DNA from: Bacteroidales bacterium
GTDB taxonomy: Bacteria > Bacteroidota > Bacteroidia > Bacteroidales > Paludibacteraceae
Direction of reading: 5' to 3'
Length of the DNA: 64,000 bases
Assembly: GCA_015061115.1 (NCBI GenBank)
Contig: SUXE01000004.1
Location: 62,001-126,000 of the forward strand
Positions 56,777-64,000 of this stretch are shown one piece after another. How positions within the stretch are numbered: the stretch's first letter is position 1; each line of letters opens with the position of its first letter. Both the position numbers and the translations under genes were made by a program. The notes beneath the pieces were generated by a model that did no database searches, was not told where the DNA came from, and was given only the letters and a program-made list of their open reading frames with translations.

Positions 56777-56897
56777 ACGATAAAGTCGAATTTGGTTTTA
56801 CATTGCTTGAAAATCAAGAGAAAGATTTCAAAAAATTATTGGAGTGATGATATTGGCGGACACCTGTGAGATTTTAATGAGCGAAAAGAATAAAGTA

Positions 56898-56927
56898 AAA
56901 TGTGTGAGAATCTCTCCCCACACATTT
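56898..56927 (-). terminator. Terminator of the esterase gene
   Basis: AAATGTGTG pairs with CACACATTT around a 12-base loop and has a T-rich 3' side on the minus strand, about 20 bases past the esterase stop. Confidence 0.7.
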
Positions 56928-56946
56928 CTCTTTAACGTACTATAAT

Positions 56947-58110
56947 TTATTTAGTGAATTTAAATACTGCTCCATTTTCCAGGCACAGTATATAGATTCC
57001 AGATGGAAGATGAGAGATGTCTATGCTGTAGTCATCTGAAAATCCTTGGCTTACCACACTTCCTGTCACGATCATTATGGTAAATGATTGCTTCCCGCAG
57101 TTTGCCAGAAAGATCTTGTTCCCATCAAGATAGATGTCAGTTTTTAATGTGTTTATGTTATCAATTGAGGTATGCAGAGATTCTGCTTTTTTCTCTCGTG
57201 CTTTGTTGAAAAATGAAATCATATCCGGACATTTGTCTTCACTGACTCCATGTTGTCCTCCCGTCGGAATATATTCGCATTCGACGCCTCCTTTTTTCAG
57301 CTCATCATACAACATCTCACTTTGACATTGTGCCACGATAGCGTCTGCTGAACCATGCACAATCATATATGGGGGATCGCTAGGGTCAATAAATGTGACA
57401 GCTGTGGCAAGTGCATATTTGTCCGGGCATTGTGATGCTGAACAGTTGCCAAACAATGGTGTGATGAAACTGTTCAAATCCATCGCGTTTCCACAGTTCA
57501 CTTTATCCAGGATTACAGGTCCCGACCAGTCACACACTGCATCCACACTGCTGCTGAATTCTGTGAAATTGCCGATATTGCCTTCAATATCCATTGTCGT
57601 AGAACCGACCGTGTATTCATTTTCAACATTGCGGGATGTTCCCATCATTGTCGCCAAATGACCACCTGAAGAGAATCCAGAGATAGCTATGAATGATGTG
57701 TCCACTTTTAATTCTTCTGCGTTTCCTCTCAGATAACGGGCTACTGCCTTTATGTCGTTTATCTGACCTGGCCACTGCGCGTCACTGTTCGAACGATGGT
57801 TTGGAGTCACGAAAATATAGCCAGCCTCCACAGCCGCTTTTCCTACGGATCCCAAATCTGCATTCCCTTTACTGTTGTTGCTCGACCATGCACTACCATA
57901 GATGTGTATGATTACAGGATAAGAGTCTTTTGCCTCTTTAGGGTAATAGACATCCATTGCATGATAGGTTTTGCCGTCTCCAGCATAGTTGATGTCTTTC
58001 TTAGACGGATACGAATTGAGATTTTCGCTGTTGCCATATCCGCCAAACCCATACTGTGCATACGAATACATGCCACACAGGGATAAAATAGTAAGTAATA
58101 GCTTTTTCAT
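56947..58110 (-). CDS. Secreted alpha/beta-hydrolase esterase with T9SS sorting domain
   Basis: This 387-residue protein begins MKKLLLTILSLCGMYSYAQ, a signal peptide; an ATG 45 bases upstream would add an unsuited leader. The alpha/beta-hydrolase fold shows the HIYGSAW oxyanion-type segment (usual HGGxW), nucleophile elbow GFSSGGH, and a late VHGSADAIV...GGQHG pair giving the acid and histidine. Such enzymes in Bacteroidales are often carbohydrate or feruloyl esterases (BD-FAE-like). After residue ~300 a short type A T9SS sorting domain follows (PSGIYILCLENGAVFKFTK), so it should be secreted. It lies upstream of the ATPase-less regulator on the same strand; whether that protein controls it is unknown. 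Substrate is unproven. Confidence 0.85.
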   Translation of the reverse strand: MKKLLLTILSLCGMYSYAQYGFGGYGNSENLNSYPSKKDINYAGDGKTYHAMDVYYPKEAKDSYPVIIHIYGSAWSSNNSKGNADLGSVGKAAVEAGYIFVTPNHRSNSDAQWPGQINDIKAVARYLRGNAEELKVDTSFIAISGFSSGGHLATMMGTSRNVENEYTVGSTTMDIEGNIGNFTEFSSSVDAVCDWSGPVILDKVNCGNAMDLNSFITPLFGNCSASQCPDKYALATAVTFIDPSDPPYMIVHGSADAIVAQCQSEMLYDELKKGGVECEYIPTGGQHGVSEDKCPDMISFFNKAREKKAESLHTSIDNINTLKTDIYLDGNKIFLANCGKQSFTIMIVTGSVVSQGFSDDYSIDISHLPSGIYILCLENGAVFKFTK

Positions 58111-58344
58111 AAACTGTAACTTAATAATAAAGTGAAAGATTGAGTAGCAATTCACATAATTATATGTTGAATTGCATCGTCAAAAGTAGTGCTAAACGAC
58201 AAATTGGGATGGTAATGTGGTATCAAACTCTGGTAATCTAGTATAATTGTTCCCAACTCGTCAAAATTGTATCCTCTTGTGGCTGTTTTTTGCTTATTTG
58301 TGTGATTGTGTCTTAATGTTTTGTGCTTTTAGTAGGGGAATTTC

Positions 58345-59754
58345 CTATAGATTCACCACTCTGCCGACAAACAGGATGGCTCCTGTCTTTTCGTCGACTA
58401 TGGCATAAATGAACGGATGGTTGGCAATGAATATGTTATGCTCAACAGGACTTTTGCCACCCCAAATCGCCATCGTCCAATGAGTGACAGCTGCGGCTTC
58501 AGTTCCTCTTTCGTTAACTTTAATCCTTGCAGTTTGCTCGTATTCTGAAACATAAAGACTGTCAGTAATTTGGTTAAGTGAATTGGCATACTGAATGAAT
58601 ATAGACTGAACGCCCATCCCTTTCAATAGATTTTTCAGATCGATATTTGTTTTAGTTTCAAAATGTGGAACCAAAACCTCATCAAAGTTTTTCTCAGTGA
58701 ATTTCATTTTGTTCCACTCTATCTTGTTTATGATGGAGTCGACGTCGTAGTAGTCATCACAAGTTTTTTTTCTATCATCTTTTTCCCCTGTAGCTGTCTC
58801 GGATTGTAAAGACAGACTAGGGTCTATGTTCCATTTGGATGCTTTATCGAATCTGGATATGTTGAATTCTCTGTTATTGGGAGTGTCGGAAAAATAGGGT
58901 TGCTGAATATCAAATTTGTGTGAGACGGTGCTTGTCTGCAAAAAATCATTGTCTTTCAATGATTGAAAGTATTCTTCACTTATTCCGTATTTCAACTGAG
59001 GCAAGACCACGATCATGCTGTAATCGGAATCCTTATAGAACAGTTTGATGGCTCTGAAATAGGAGTTGCTATAGCAATACATTTTTTCATTTTTGTATTG
59101 CAGGTATTTGCATTTGCCTTCCTTACCGTCTCTATTTTTGAAAGGCGTTTCTGTGGTTGGGGTTTGGGGGGTTATGTCCCAAACACCATTGAAATAGGTG
59201 CTGTTTATACCTATCATAACATCGTCTGGCTTCACGGATGGTGCGCCATTGAGGAAACCATTTGTATGCTCTACAATCCATTTCCGTATCTCATCTTCGA
59301 CTCCTTGTTTTTTAAAATCGGCGACGTGAATGTCGGCTTTGTAGAAACGTGATGCTGTGTTGAGGAAGTCTCGTTTGATTTTGCCTTTTATCGTGTCGGA
59401 AATCCATAGTCCATTGGCTATCAACAGTTTGTTGTATGACGATTGGTCGGACGAAGACAAAATCTGATGGTTGTAGTTGTTTACATCTGAAAGAGTCAAA
59501 CCGTTATAGTTGAGGGCTTGCATAATTTCAGCTCTGGCTTTTTTGTTTGCTCCGTTTAAGAGCACTCCCAGAGATTGGTTGAGGCTTACGGGGCTGAACA
59601 CGAAATTCTCGTTACTGTTCTTTGTCATGACGACAGATTGGAAAAACTTGTTGATAAAGTCTCCTTGTCGGTTGTTTATCTCTGTTTGTGACGGATTGCC
59701 AGCCATCGATGTAAAACAACATAAAACCAGAATGAAACAGATAAAATTCTTCAT
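58345..59754 (-). CDS. Secreted serpin
   Basis: This 469-residue serine-protease inhibitor has a signal peptide (MKNFICFILVLCCFTSMAG); an ATG at 59763 would add three residues. Serpin landmarks are NFVFSPVSLNQSLGVLLNGA near the start, INSTYFNGVWD in the middle, and the reactive-loop hinge NERGTEAAAVTH followed by HNIFIANHPFIYAIVD and GRVVNL at the end. Counting from the hinge Thr as P14 gives P1 as Trp, before GG, which suggests a chymotrypsin-like target protease. A ~60-residue acidic insertion, around TATGEKDDRKKT, is unusual. Bacterial serpins are uncommon. A periplasmic or surface defence against host or rival proteases is inferred. pabBC lies 20 bases upstream and may be cotranscribed. 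Confidence 0.92.
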   Translation of the reverse strand: MKNFICFILVLCCFTSMAGNPSQTEINNRQGDFINKFFQSVVMTKNSNENFVFSPVSLNQSLGVLLNGANKKARAEIMQALNYNGLTLSDVNNYNHQILSSSDQSSYNKLLIANGLWISDTIKGKIKRDFLNTASRFYKADIHVADFKKQGVEDEIRKWIVEHTNGFLNGAPSVKPDDVMIGINSTYFNGVWDITPQTPTTETPFKNRDGKEGKCKYLQYKNEKMYCYSNSYFRAIKLFYKDSDYSMIVVLPQLKYGISEEYFQSLKDNDFLQTSTVSHKFDIQQPYFSDTPNNREFNISRFDKASKWNIDPSLSLQSETATGEKDDRKKTCDDYYDVDSIINKIEWNKMKFTEKNFDEVLVPHFETKTNIDLKNLLKGMGVQSIFIQYANSLNQITDSLYVSEYEQTARIKVNERGTEAAAVTHWTMAIWGGKSPVEHNIFIANHPFIYAIVDEKTGAILFVGRVVNL

Positions 59755-59774
59755 TGTAAACATAAATTAGTGTG

Positions 59775-61361
59775 TTAGAAAACCATTTGAATATCTTTCA
59801 CATCCATTTTCTGACATTCGTTGATGTCCATCATTGCGTTGATGAAATAGATGTGAGAGTAAAGATGGATATCCTCGCGTCGAATCTTACGCATTTTTAT
59901 AATTCCTTTATCGAGAAGACGTTGACGGCAAGTCCCGTTTAGCAGGGTCTCTTCTGGAGTGAACAATTCTCCATTTGCATCTTCAAACACCACGTTGCAG
60001 TAGGATGCGTCCGTCACCATGCCATTGCGGATAATGATGACGTCGTCTGTCCCAGCTTTGGCAACCAGACGTTTTAGGTCATCACGGTTGGTCGATTTGT
60101 AGGTATAATCTATATTGTTATCCTCTATGATCGCCACAGATTTTCTCATCTTAGCTTCGTATGGAGTGAACTCTATGCTTTCTATTTCTTTTCCATATAC
60201 AATGCGACATTTGTATTTCCCTTTCTTCGCGTCGTCTGGAATCTTTTTGGAAAGATCAGGAACTTCGATATCTGAACCGAAAAAGTGGTTTGTTGTTCGG
60301 TTCATACGTTGGATGTGGTAGCCGACATGTTGTGGCTCACCGTCGCGGACGCATATGACTTCAGAAAATTTTGGCTCCATAGTAGGAAGATATATTTTTT
60401 GTTTTACCTCTTCGTATTCACTCTTCACATCACTTTTCGCTGTGATTCCACCTCCACTTCGGAAGTATAGATCCCCGTCGGCATCTTGCTCAATGAAGCG
60501 GATAAGCACGCCGCTGTCTAATGATTTGCCGTCGTAGTAGCCGAACACTCCTGTGTAGAAACCACGTTCGGTCGCCTCTGCTTTTTTTATTGTAGCGACG
60601 GTGGAGCTTTTGGGTGCGCCTGAAATACTTCCTGCTGGCAACATATCCAGTATTATATCACCTACTTTCGATCTCCAATCTGCAGATAGTTGACCTTTTA
60701 TCTCTGAACTCACTTGCAGGATGCTTTTCTCCTGACCTTTGATCAGAGTGATATATCTGTAGCGAGCCACGTGTACATTGGATGCGTTCATGCTGATGTC
60801 GTTTCTCAGAAGGTCCACCACAGTGGCATGTTCAGCCGTCTCCTTGGGATTACTCAATATAGTCTCTTCAGCGTTTGGCAGAGAGGCGTCGATGGTTCCC
60901 TTCATCGGATCTGTCGAGATCGTACCGTCTTCCTGAATCAAGACAAAACGCTCCGGCGAGAAGCAGACAAAACGCTCCGGCACATAAAGACGGTATGGGG
61001 CATCTGTGGAATCAAAGATCTCTTTGATGGAAAGATTTGTGGAGACGGGAGTCCTTGATGTCAGGTTCACAAGAAAACTGTCTCCTCTTTGCAACGCCTG
61101 TTTTACGATGTTGAAGCGTCGTTCGTAGTCGTCAAACGGTTCACTGCGGAAACTGATATTGTCGGCTTTCTTAGTTAAAGCAGCCGCTGGTTTACTGTTT
61201 CCTCCAAGTGTCGTTTGAAACAATATTTCGGTTTGCTCAGACGGATTCTCTATAAAAAGAGCTTCATTGAGTTCAAAATTGAATGCGAACAAGAACGGAA
61301 TGTTTTGCTTTGCACATTCATTCATCTTGCTTACTACGATATGAATATCAGAGTAGAACAT
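59775..61361 (-). CDS. pabB: PabB-PabC fusion: aminodeoxychorismate synthase component I and lyase
   Basis: This 528-residue bifunctional enzyme makes p-aminobenzoate for folate. Residues 1 to ~335 are the chorismate-binding domain, with DPMKGT (Lys in place of the Ala of TrpE marks PabB), LPAGSISGAPK and GFYTGVFGYYDG. From ~340 the class IV aminotransferase-like lyase domain (PabC) follows, with YKSTNRDDL carrying the PLP lysine and ASYCNVVFE...LLNGTCRQRLL. Fusion is common in this group and delivers aminodeoxychorismate straight to the lyase. The glutamine amidotransferase PabA is not nearby. The start could also be Met13. On the minus strand a TATCTTTG-type -7 element lies at 61391-61398, upstream of the ATG. 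Confidence 0.9.
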   Translation of the reverse strand: MFYSDIHIVVSKMNECAKQNIPFLFAFNFELNEALFIENPSEQTEILFQTTLGGNSKPAAALTKKADNISFRSEPFDDYERRFNIVKQALQRGDSFLVNLTSRTPVSTNLSIKEIFDSTDAPYRLYVPERFVCFSPERFVLIQEDGTISTDPMKGTIDASLPNAEETILSNPKETAEHATVVDLLRNDISMNASNVHVARYRYITLIKGQEKSILQVSSEIKGQLSADWRSKVGDIILDMLPAGSISGAPKSSTVATIKKAEATERGFYTGVFGYYDGKSLDSGVLIRFIEQDADGDLYFRSGGGITAKSDVKSEYEEVKQKIYLPTMEPKFSEVICVRDGEPQHVGYHIQRMNRTTNHFFGSDIEVPDLSKKIPDDAKKGKYKCRIVYGKEIESIEFTPYEAKMRKSVAIIEDNNIDYTYKSTNRDDLKRLVAKAGTDDVIIIRNGMVTDASYCNVVFEDANGELFTPEETLLNGTCRQRLLDKGIIKMRKIRREDIHLYSHIYFINAMMDINECQKMDVKDIQMVF

Positions 61362-61808
61362 GTCGAATCACTGATTTTTTGTTCACAATGCAAAGATACG
61401 AAAGATTAACAGAAAACACACCTATATAAAAACAACTCCGTTGTTGGTACAGGAAAATATGTCATAAATGACATTGAAAACAGCCTAACGCAGAAAATAA
61501 AACGTAAGAAAACATGCAGTTTTCTACTATTTGTTTTTTCCCGTTTAGGGTTTTCAAAAACAAACTAGTTTGTGGTTTTCCCAAGCATTATAATAAATAA
61601 TGCTGTTTTCTGTTTGAAATCATTTAAACTAAATGTGGGGAAACTTGAGTGACTGAAAAATAGATTTTACATTTTGATATATCTTCATTTCTTGCTGTTT
61701 TTTACGTCTTTATTTGTTTGAATTGTTTTTGCTTATTAACTTTGCATATGTGAATGTATGAATGAAATGGCTTTTTTGTCCATACATTCCAGTAAAAGGA
61801 AATGGTCA
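61362..61808 (+). other. Divergent intergenic region: pabBC and vsr promoters
   Basis: These 447 AT-rich bases lie between divergent genes. They hold TATCTTTG on the minus strand at 61391-61398 for pabBC and the vsr promoter at 61713-61744. Nothing else is recognised. Confidence 0.6.
61713..61744 (+). promoter_or_regulatory. vsr promoter
   Basis: TTTG at 61713-61716 and TAACTTTG at 61737-61744 are spaced 20 bp. A start point near 61751 leaves about 58 bases before the chosen vsr ATG at 61809 but only about 7 before the ATG at 61758, which supports the later start. Confidence 0.75.
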
Positions 61809-62360
61809 ATGTCGGATAAACTCACGCCTGAACAGCGTCATAAATGTATGTCGCATATACGGGCCAAAGATACGAAGCCCGAAGTCGTCGTGCGGAAATG
61901 GTTATGGGCTGAGGGGTTTAGATACAGACTTTATGTAAAGGGTCTACCTGGTTCTCCAGATATCGTGATGAAAAAGTATAAGACAGTGATTTTCATCAAC
62001 GGTTGTTTTTGGCATGGTCATAATCTTGCATACAGAGGTGAGAATGAGGATGTTGTCGATAGCAAGTGCTGTCGGATACCCAAAACTCGCACAGATTTCT
62101 GGATTCAGAAAATCACACGTAATATGCAGCGAGACTATATTAACGTCATGCGTTATAAGAGGGCTGGCTGGCATGTGTTGACAGTGTGGGAATGCCAGTT
62201 GAAGGGCAAGGAGCAACAGCTTCAGACACTGATGGCATTGTCGCACAAAATCAACTCCATCATTCTTGATTCCTACCGTCTGCCCAAGAGGTATGATTTT
62301 GAACCTGAAGAGGAGATGGCGATGGTGGCGGAGGAATCGTTCGATTACGAAAAGAAATGA
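61809..62360 (+). CDS. vsr: Very-short-patch repair endonuclease Vsr
   Basis: This 183-residue protein nicks DNA next to T-G mismatches that arise when 5-methylcytosine deaminates. The Vsr start DKLTPEQRHKCMSHIRAKDTKPE is present in full pattern, followed by LPGSPDIVMKKYKTVIFINGCFWHGH, which holds the catalytic Asp of the nuclease fold and the zinc-binding residues, then a Cys-rich KCCRIPKTRTDFW segment. Start 61809 is chosen because the family normally begins just before DKLTP and it gives a sensible leader. A Vsr gene usually neighbours a C5-cytosine methyltransferase; none is in this window. An in-frame ATG at 61758 would add 17 residues. Confidence 0.92.
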   Translation: MSDKLTPEQRHKCMSHIRAKDTKPEVVVRKWLWAEGFRYRLYVKGLPGSPDIVMKKYKTVIFINGCFWHGHNLAYRGENEDVVDSKCCRIPKTRTDFWIQKITRNMQRDYINVMRYKRAGWHVLTVWECQLKGKEQQLQTLMALSHKINSIILDSYRLPKRYDFEPEEEMAMVAEESFDYEKK

Positions 62361-62373
62361 AACATAACAATAT

Positions 62374-63219
62374 ATGAAAAAAACATTATTTGCAATTCTG
62401 GTGGCGTTATCTCTCGTAGGATGTGGAAATCAGCAGAAACCTACGGAGGTGAAGTGTAGCCAAAGACGCTATACAAAATCTCTTGTTTTGTATTATTCGC
62501 AGACACATGTGACGGAGAAGGTTGCAAAATTGTTCGCAGAAGCCACTTCAGCGGATCTGGATTCGATTGTGCCAGTCAATCCATACAATGGATCTTTTAC
62601 AGAGACAATAGAGAGATGCCAGAAGGAGATGGAGAGGGATGAGAAACCACAGTTGATTAAGCCTATGAATGTGGATGTGGCGGAATATGATACTGTTTAT
62701 CTTGGATACCCTATATGGTTTGGCGTTGCTGCCCGTCCTTTAGAAGCTTGGTTTATGAGATATGATTTGAGGGGAAAGGTTGTGATTCCTTTCTGCACAT
62801 TCGGTAGCGGAGGTTTGGAGACGAGTGTGGCAAAACTTAGGAGAATGGCTCCTTCTGTGACTATTTTGGATGGTTTTGGAATCCGTTCTGTTCGTATAGA
62901 TAAGGCTGAAGAAGAGATAAATGAGTTTCTTATCCGAAGCGGAATTAAGCCGGGCACAGTGGAGGAACTTCCACCGTTTGGAATGAAGAGAAGTTTGAAT
63001 GATGAGGAGAAAGCTATTTTCGATGCTGCTTGTGGCGACTATATTTTCCCACTAGGTACGCCTGTGTTGGTCTCTAGCCGCACCGTCAAGAATGGTACTG
63101 AATATTGTTATGTTACAGACTCTAAAGACCAAGATGGTAAACCTGCACGATCGGAGGTTTATGTGATCGTGAGCAACGAGACTGGAGTAGGTCCAGAGTT
63201 CACAAAAGTGGTGAGATGA
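62374..63219 (+). CDS. Flavodoxin-like lipoprotein
   Basis: This 281-residue lipoprotein has signal MKKTLFAILVALSLVGC with a SLVGC lipobox. The mature region has a flavodoxin fold: LVLYYSQTHVTEKVAK (phosphate loop, usual TGNT-type), DTVYLGYPIWFG (flavin stacking), and PFCTFGSGGLETSVAKLRRM. The usual loop T-x-T-G-N-T is altered to YSQTHVTEK, typical of the longer flavodoxin_4-type proteins in Bacteroidetes. From ~200 an extra ~80-residue domain ends the chain and is not recognised. Anchoring a flavin protein in the envelope implies periplasmic electron transfer or quinone/oxidant reduction. It lies 13 bases after vsr and 1 base before the DUF2461 gene, so the three may form an operon. Confidence 0.85.
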   Translation: MKKTLFAILVALSLVGCGNQQKPTEVKCSQRRYTKSLVLYYSQTHVTEKVAKLFAEATSADLDSIVPVNPYNGSFTETIERCQKEMERDEKPQLIKPMNVDVAEYDTVYLGYPIWFGVAARPLEAWFMRYDLRGKVVIPFCTFGSGGLETSVAKLRRMAPSVTILDGFGIRSVRIDKAEEEINEFLIRSGIKPGTVEELPPFGMKRSLNDEEKAIFDAACGDYIFPLGTPVLVSSRTVKNGTEYCYVTDSKDQDGKPARSEVYVIVSNETGVGPEFTKVVR

Positions 63220-63220
63220 T

Positions 63221-63913
63221 ATGAAAAGAGTGCTCGAATATCTTAGGAATCTTGCAGCCAACAACAACAAAGTATGGTTTGATGCCCATAAAGACGAATA
63301 CCTTTTGGCAAAAAAGGTGTTTGAGGATTTCACGGAGCAGTTGATAGCGAAGGTTGAGGCTTTTGATCCGTCAGTCAAGGGGTTGAAGGTGAAGGACTGT
63401 ACATATCGTATTTATCGTGATGTGAGGTTTAGCAAAGATAAGAGTCCATACAAGACTCACATGGGATGCTATATCTGCCGTGGAGGAAAAAAATCAGGCT
63501 ATAGTGGCTATTATTTCCACGTCGCTACAGAGCAGAGCAACGTCTATCCATCAGGACATATGCTTGCAGTCGGAGATTATTGTATTGATCCAAAGGCATT
63601 GAAGGTTCTTAGAGAGGATATTGTGGACGGTGGTGGTGATTTCCAGGAGATTCTTGACACTAAGGTTGATCCATCTTTCCATCTCGACAAAACATTCCAA
63701 TTGAAGCGTCCGCCTAAAGGGTATGACGACTCTACACCATATATAGATTTGGTGAAATATAAGGTTTTCTGCTTGTGTAGCGAACCGTCGACAGAAGAGA
63801 TTTTATCACCTACGCTTGCCGATGATGTGGCAGAGAAGTTTAAGACAACAAAACCATTCCTCGACTATATCAATCGTGCGATTGAATATGTGAAGGAGGG
63901 GAATGAAGATTGA
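63221..63913 (+). CDS. DUF2461 domain protein
   Basis: This 230-residue cytoplasmic protein matches the DUF2461 (TIGR02453) family: LxxLAANNNKVWFDAHKDEY near the start, a middle YRIYRDVRFSKDKSPYKTHMG segment and YFHVATEQSNVYPSGH. Its biochemical role is unknown in the family. It starts 1 base after the flavodoxin-like lipoprotein and probably shares its transcript. Length is normal and no defect is seen. Confidence 0.9.
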   Translation: MKRVLEYLRNLAANNNKVWFDAHKDEYLLAKKVFEDFTEQLIAKVEAFDPSVKGLKVKDCTYRIYRDVRFSKDKSPYKTHMGCYICRGGKKSGYSGYYFHVATEQSNVYPSGHMLAVGDYCIDPKALKVLREDIVDGGGDFQEILDTKVDPSFHLDKTFQLKRPPKGYDDSTPYIDLVKYKVFCLCSEPSTEEILSPTLADDVAEKFKTTKPFLDYINRAIEYVKEGNED

Positions 63914-63938
63914 AAATGTGAAAGTTATATCATATAAA

Positions 63939-63977
63939 TGTGAAGTGCGGATTTGTAAAATTCGCACTTCACAGTTT
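63939..63977 (+). terminator. Terminator after the DUF2461 gene
   Basis: An 11-bp stem (TGTGAAGTGCG paired with CGCACTTCACA) is followed by GTTTT, about 25 bases past the stop. Confidence 0.75.
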
Positions 63978-64000
63978 TAAAAATCCTTCATAATTAGGAC

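Noticed and set aside
1-64000. CRISPR array
   Set aside because: No regularly spaced identical repeats of 24-40 bases were seen, and no cas genes.

Overview
The window reads as chromosomal DNA of a Bacteroidales bacterium. The evidence is Bacteroidetes-type promoters (TTTG, about 19-20 bp, TAnnTTTG), five proteins ending in type IX secretion (T9SS) sorting domains, hybrid two-component regulators with propeller sensors, a TamL-like Omp85 lipoprotein, and a Bacteroidetes-type Hcp/VgrG/DUF4280 type VI secretion (T6SS) set. Genus cannot be fixed from what is visible.

Layout. 1-6.8 kb: the 3' part of a giant PKD-type adhesin with a type B (CHU_C) T9SS sorting domain. 7.1-9.4 kb: two overlapping genes for GDP-D-glycero-alpha-D-manno-heptose synthesis. 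9.5-12.2 kb: tRNA-Asp, shikimate kinase and GMP synthase. 12.2-13.1 kb: an MntA/HepT toxin-antitoxin pair bracketed by a 65-bp direct repeat. 13.2-17.5 kb (minus): a shorter paralogue of the first adhesin with a type A sorting domain. 17.8-25.0 kb (minus): a secreted PL11 rhamnogalacturonan lyase, preceded by two palindromic operator-like sites, and a complete hybrid two-component regulator. 25.1-27.4 kb (minus): a TamL-like outer-membrane protein. 27.5-27.7 kb: tRNA-Lys and tRNA-Ser.

28.0-38.8 kb is an orphan T6SS cargo island: hcp, vgrG, an unrecognised 281-aa gene, a 1548-aa DUF4280 effector with two predicted wall-degrading domains (a GH19-like muramidase/chitinase fold and a MepA-like LAS metallopeptidase), and two related lipoproteins that are the likely immunity proteins. 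The second lipoprotein is split by a T8 homopolymer. No T6SS sheath, baseplate or membrane-complex genes are in the window.

39.2-52.3 kb is the most unusual region. It is a tight four-gene operon: a TraN-like (DUF4138) protein with a duplicated N-terminal domain, a PKD-like lipoprotein, a TraO-like small beta-barrel, and a 3358-aa secreted protein with a type A T9SS sorting domain. TraN and TraO normally belong to Bacteroides conjugative transposons, yet no other transfer gene, integrase or att site is seen. I infer an outer-membrane pair recruited to build or anchor a giant surface fibre.

52.4-64.0 kb: a degenerate ThiD-like domain fused to an AraC DNA-binding domain; then, on the minus strand, a hybrid regulator lacking its ATPase domain, a T9SS esterase, a serpin and a PabB-PabC fusion; then, on the plus strand, an orphan Vsr endonuclease, a flavodoxin-like lipoprotein and a DUF2461 protein.

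All homology statements are by reading motifs and remembered family patterns; no database search was possible.
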